The notes under the pieces: generated by a model | The model's input: the letters and a program-made list of their open reading frames with translations, nothing else | The model's database searches: none | Told to the model about the DNA's origin: nothing | Made by a program: the position numbers and the translations under genes | Part shown: positions 61,261 through 64,000 of the stretch, in pieces | Position numbering within the stretch: position 1 is the first letter of the stretch | Layout of the letters: the number at the start of each line of letters is the position of its first letter | NCBI GenBank assembly: GCA_016745215.1 | Contig: CP050890.1 | Location: forward strand, 1,488,001 to 1,552,000 | Direction of reading: 5' to 3' | DNA: 64,000 nucleotides | Source of the DNA: Thiohalocapsa sp. PB-PSB1 | GTDB taxonomy: Bacteria; Pseudomonadota; Gammaproteobacteria; Chromatiales; Chromatiaceae

Positions 61261-62376
61261 TTAGGTTGCCAATACCACGCCATTGCGGCCCTGACGCTTG
61301 GCCTGATAGAGTGCTTCATCGGCCAATTGGACCAAGCTGTCCAGCGTATCAACTTTGTGATGATCGCATGCAGCGACCCCGACACTGATCGTGACCTTGC
61401 CGGTATCCGGCTGGCCTGCGTGGGGGATATTCAATGCCTGCACGCTGTTGCGCAAACGTTCGGCGATGTAACCGGCGCCTTGCAAAGAGGTGTTCGGCAG
61501 CACGAACGAGAATTCTTCGCCGCCGGTGCGGGCAGCGAGATCCCCGGGACGATTCAGCGCATCCTGCATCGCCTTGGCCACCTGGGCCAGGCAACTGTCT
61601 CCGGCTGGATGCCCGTAGAGATCGTTGTACTCCTTGAAGTTGTCGATATCAGCGCTGATGAGCGCCATATTTCCGCCCTCGCGCTGTCCGCGCCGCCATT
61701 CCAGCTTAATCGTTTCATCGAAACAGCGTCGATTGGCGATACCGGTCATTTCGTCGATCCGTAGCAGCCGTTCCAATGTTTTGCGCTCCTTGTTGGACAG
61801 GTCGCGATGCAGCCGCAAGTCGCACAACTCCAGGAGTGTCTGGCTCATGCGCATCGACGACAGCACCATCGCCAGGCTAAAGACCAGCAGCAGCAGTCCC
61901 ATGTTCAAATGGATGCGATCGCCTGCCAGCAGCATGTTCAGGGTGACCGGCAGCATAGTCGGGACTGCAAAGGCGATGTAGGCCTGCGGCAGACACGACA
62001 GAATCGGTACCGCGCCGGCGATCATACCGCCAAGCGCGAAAGCGATCAGCACCTGATAAGGATACGACTGTGGATGCATCAGCAGTACCCCAGACGCACC
62101 CCAGACTAGTCCGGAAAGACCGGCTCCAGCGATAAAGGCGCCCTCCCAGGGTATCCGATTGATCGCATTCGAGTGCCGATGTCTGAAGGCTCGCAGCAAT
62201 CGATATCTGGCCAGCGTCACCACCATCAGCGCCAGCAGCCAAAGGCCGAGCAATAAGCCTGGGATCGCGCCCCACAATAATGCGACGAGGATGACCCCGT
62301 TGATCGGATTGACGAACAGCGAGATCGGGAGCTGATTGAAACAATATTCGATGAGCTTGAGTTGCTTTCCGCTCAT
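61261..62376 (-). CDS. Membrane diguanylate cyclase (GGEEF)
   Basis: 371-residue c-di-GMP synthase. An N-terminal membrane domain of about six helices (IEYCFNQLPISLFVNPINGV, VTLARYRLLRAFRHRH, FALGGMIAGAVPILSCLPQA) is followed by a GGDEF domain: RIDEMTGIANRRCFDETI, ADIDNFKEYNDLYGHPAGDS, and the active site ARTGGEEFSFVLP. RPGD five residues before GGEEF forms an inhibitory I-site, so product inhibition is likely. GAGGA lies 8 nt before ATG 62376; ATG 62412 is also possible but crowded by its ribosome site. No effector domain. Signal unknown. Confidence 0.92.
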   Translation of the reverse strand: MSGKQLKLIEYCFNQLPISLFVNPINGVILVALLWGAIPGLLLGLWLLALMVVTLARYRLLRAFRHRHSNAINRIPWEGAFIAGAGLSGLVWGASGVLLMHPQSYPYQVLIAFALGGMIAGAVPILSCLPQAYIAFAVPTMLPVTLNMLLAGDRIHLNMGLLLLVFSLAMVLSSMRMSQTLLELCDLRLHRDLSNKERKTLERLLRIDEMTGIANRRCFDETIKLEWRRGQREGGNMALISADIDNFKEYNDLYGHPAGDSCLAQVAKAMQDALNRPGDLAARTGGEEFSFVLPNTSLQGAGYIAERLRNSVQALNIPHAGQPDTGKVTISVGVAACDHHKVDTLDSLVQLADEALYQAKRQGRNGVVLAT

Positions 62377-62412
62377 ATGCGAGATCCTCGAGACATTCCG
62401 TTTATTATCCAT

Positions 62413-62869
62413 TCCCTCATCCAACGCAAGTCAAATTACGTATAAGATTAAACGCGGAAATGGTTTTCGGCAAGGATCAGTTCCCAGCGTGGGGGAAAAG
62501 GGCGATCAGCAGGAATGGAGCGGGCCGGCCGACCTTCACACTGGTGTCAATTAGCCTGGCGCTGGACCGCGAGGACAAGCCGGTGGCTCGGGTCTGGCTG
62601 TTTTAGTCAGCCATGAAGGCCGGCATCGCAGTGGCCAGTGCCGCCTTCCAGCTGTTTCAGCGGAAGTAGGCTAAGTGGCAGTCTATCCTCCGTTTTCGCA
62701 TGGGTTCTCGAGCTTTTTGCCTGCTTTTGTACCAGGTCAGCGGTTGTACTCGTATGAAAATGCATCCATAGTAAGCAATCTGAGACCAACAAGCCGCCGA
62801 TCTATCCGGGCGCATGGTCAAGAAGTCTTTCCCTCCAGATTTTTCCTCGAAAACGGCAAACTTCGCTCA
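62413..62869. other. Gap with no supported gene
   Basis: Divergent region between the cyclase and membrane-protein genes. Short frames here have no start signals or motifs. Confidence 0.5.
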
Positions 62870-64000
62870 ATGCTCAGTTCCGTATTGCCATTACTCGCCG
62901 TCCTGACGCTGACAATCGTGCTACCGACGATCGGTGCATGGCTCGGTGGTCTATCGTTGAGCGAGCTGATCAAGCTGCCATTGGTTGAGCCTGGCTGGGA
63001 TGCATTGCCGCCAGATCCAACGGTAACTACTGCCGTATGGTTACTAACAGGTTTCGCGCTGGCCGCTGTATTGTGGTTGGCAAGGCCTGTTGTTCGCGCT
63101 GGGCGCGCACCGCAAGAGACATCTATCGCTTTTTCCTTCCCAGGCTTTACCTGGTTTGGTCTTTTCGCCTTGATTGCTGCCATAATGGCCATTGATGGCG
63201 GCGCAATCAATGTTGCCATCGGGCTGATATTGGCCGCATTGACTCTGTTCGCTGATGCCGATACCCAGCGTCGTACCGGTAATAGTCTGATTCAGCAGCA
63301 ACCGGGCTATTTCTCGAGTTTGTTCGCAGCCAGTTTCGTCATCGGCTGGTGTTGCTATTGGCTTAATCTTTATCTACAGCTATGGACCTATCCGGCGGCC
63401 ACCGAGACAGTACCGTTCGTGCTTGGAAAGTCGCTGTACTATGCCCTGTTGTTGCCAGCTGTGCTCAGTCTGCGGCAGTGGTTGGCCTCCTGGCCTCTAT
63501 TGCTTGACCTCACCAGCCGCGCCCGTCCACGGCATATTCAAACGACACCGGGGCAGGGTATCGTGCTGTTTGGCATTGCCGCCACGGCATTGCTCGGCGC
63601 ATCCTTATGGTCGGATTGGATTTACCCACTGGCATTGCTCGCACCTTTGCTGCTGGCGATATCATTGCAACAGATGCGTGGCCAACCGACAATTTTGTCC
63701 GGCCTTGCCGATGGAAACTGGAGCCGCATCCTGCTGCCAGCCGCAGCGACTATTATCATCGGCCTGGTGACACAGGCTAGCCATCAGCTGTTCGGTCCGG
63801 CCTATTTATTGAATCTTCCGCTGATCGGTGGACCGGCATTGCTGGGTTTGCCATTACCTGCATGGCCCTGGCTGGCTTTACTGGGGCTGCTCGGGATCTG
63901 GATCGCGGATCAATTGACCACACCCTGGAAACAGCGCCCGCGGCAACCTCGATATCGGCCCCGGTTCCCGATCAAAGTCGTTGTCGAGGATCGGCTTGCC
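62870..64000 (+). CDS. Polytopic membrane protein, unknown function, partial
   Basis: An open frame from ATG 62870 to the window end (377 codons, no stop) that encodes a clearly membrane-embedded protein: at least eight hydrophobic helices, for example LLAVLTLTIVLPTIGAWLGG, LFALIAAIMAIDGGAINVAI, YALLLPAVLSLRQWLASWPL and PLLLAISLQQMRG. Just before the window ends it becomes basic (KQRPRQPRYRPRFPIKVVVE), suggesting a cytosolic domain begins. No ribosome site stands out and I do not recognise the family. The gene continues outside the window. Confidence 0.75.
   Translation, partial: MLSSVLPLLAVLTLTIVLPTIGAWLGGLSLSELIKLPLVEPGWDALPPDPTVTTAVWLLTGFALAAVLWLARPVVRAGRAPQETSIAFSFPGFTWFGLFALIAAIMAIDGGAINVAIGLILAALTLFADADTQRRTGNSLIQQQPGYFSSLFAASFVIGWCCYWLNLYLQLWTYPAATETVPFVLGKSLYYALLLPAVLSLRQWLASWPLLLDLTSRARPRHIQTTPGQGIVLFGIAATALLGASLWSDWIYPLALLAPLLLAISLQQMRGQPTILSGLADGNWSRILLPAAATIIIGLVTQASHQLFGPAYLLNLPLIGGPALLGLPLPAWPWLALLGLLGIWIADQLTTPWKQRPRQPRYRPRFPIKVVVEDRLA

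Overview
The window looks like a chromosomal segment of a GC-rich gammaproteobacterium, most likely a Chromatiales / purple-sulfur-type organism. This is an inference from the gene set: FeoABC iron uptake, cytochrome c', a b-type diheme cytochrome, SelO, YhbY, a DUF2333 protein, NudL and an Mrp-like antiporter operon. The very high load of insertion sequences and dispersed intergenic repeats fits the same guess. No rRNA or tRNA gene was recognised.

Layout. 0.6-3.7 kb: Fur-type site and feoABC. 4.2-5.9 kb: two small heat-shock genes downstream of a sigma70 promoter with a CIRCE (HrcA) operator. 5.9-11.0 kb: minus-strand operon of TonB-dependent receptor, YfiR-like periplasmic protein and a membrane GGDEF-EAL protein, with an IS4-family element just upstream. 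11.1-26.5 kb: accessory region bracketed by two same-orientation IS4-family copies. It holds a PLD-helicase-S24-like protein with an adjacent methyltransferase, an IS1182 fragment, a PLD-like protein, a RelB/ParE-type toxin-antitoxin pair, and an ISAs1-type element into which an IS630 and an ISL3 element have inserted, all target duplications intact. It also holds IS91 scraps and an AT-rich DnaA-box cluster. 26.8-29.3 kb: tandem array of about 12.8 units of 189 bp, followed by a broken ISKra4-type transposase. 29.9-45.9 kb: putA, yceH, a NudL-type Nudix gene, a 1707-residue STAND/WD40 protein, selO, a complete IS5 element, yhbY, cytochrome b and cytochrome c'. 46-48.7 kb: BaeS-like kinase and a decayed REP-associated transposase. 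48.9-58.5 kb: DUF2333 gene, then a nine-gene Mrp/Mbh-like antiporter operon whose last gene fuses an antiporter-like subunit to a peptidoglycan-binding domain. 58.7-64 kb: ferritin with a coupled 37-residue Cys/Lys-rich ORF, a secreted Ntn-hydrolase-like protein, a diguanylate cyclase, and a membrane protein running off the window.

How parts work together. Iron is taken up by Feo and stored by ferritin at opposite ends. Two loci make c-di-GMP, and one is probably controlled from the periplasm through YfiR. The Mrp-like operon should form a membrane ion-exchange complex that may be physically attached to the cell wall. Between genes lie at least three dispersed non-coding repeat families, one with MITE-like terminal inverted repeats. 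The best candidates for new biology are the wall-tethered antiporter subunit, the ferritin-coupled micro-protein, the PLD-helicase-S24/methyltransferase pair, and the 189-bp satellite.
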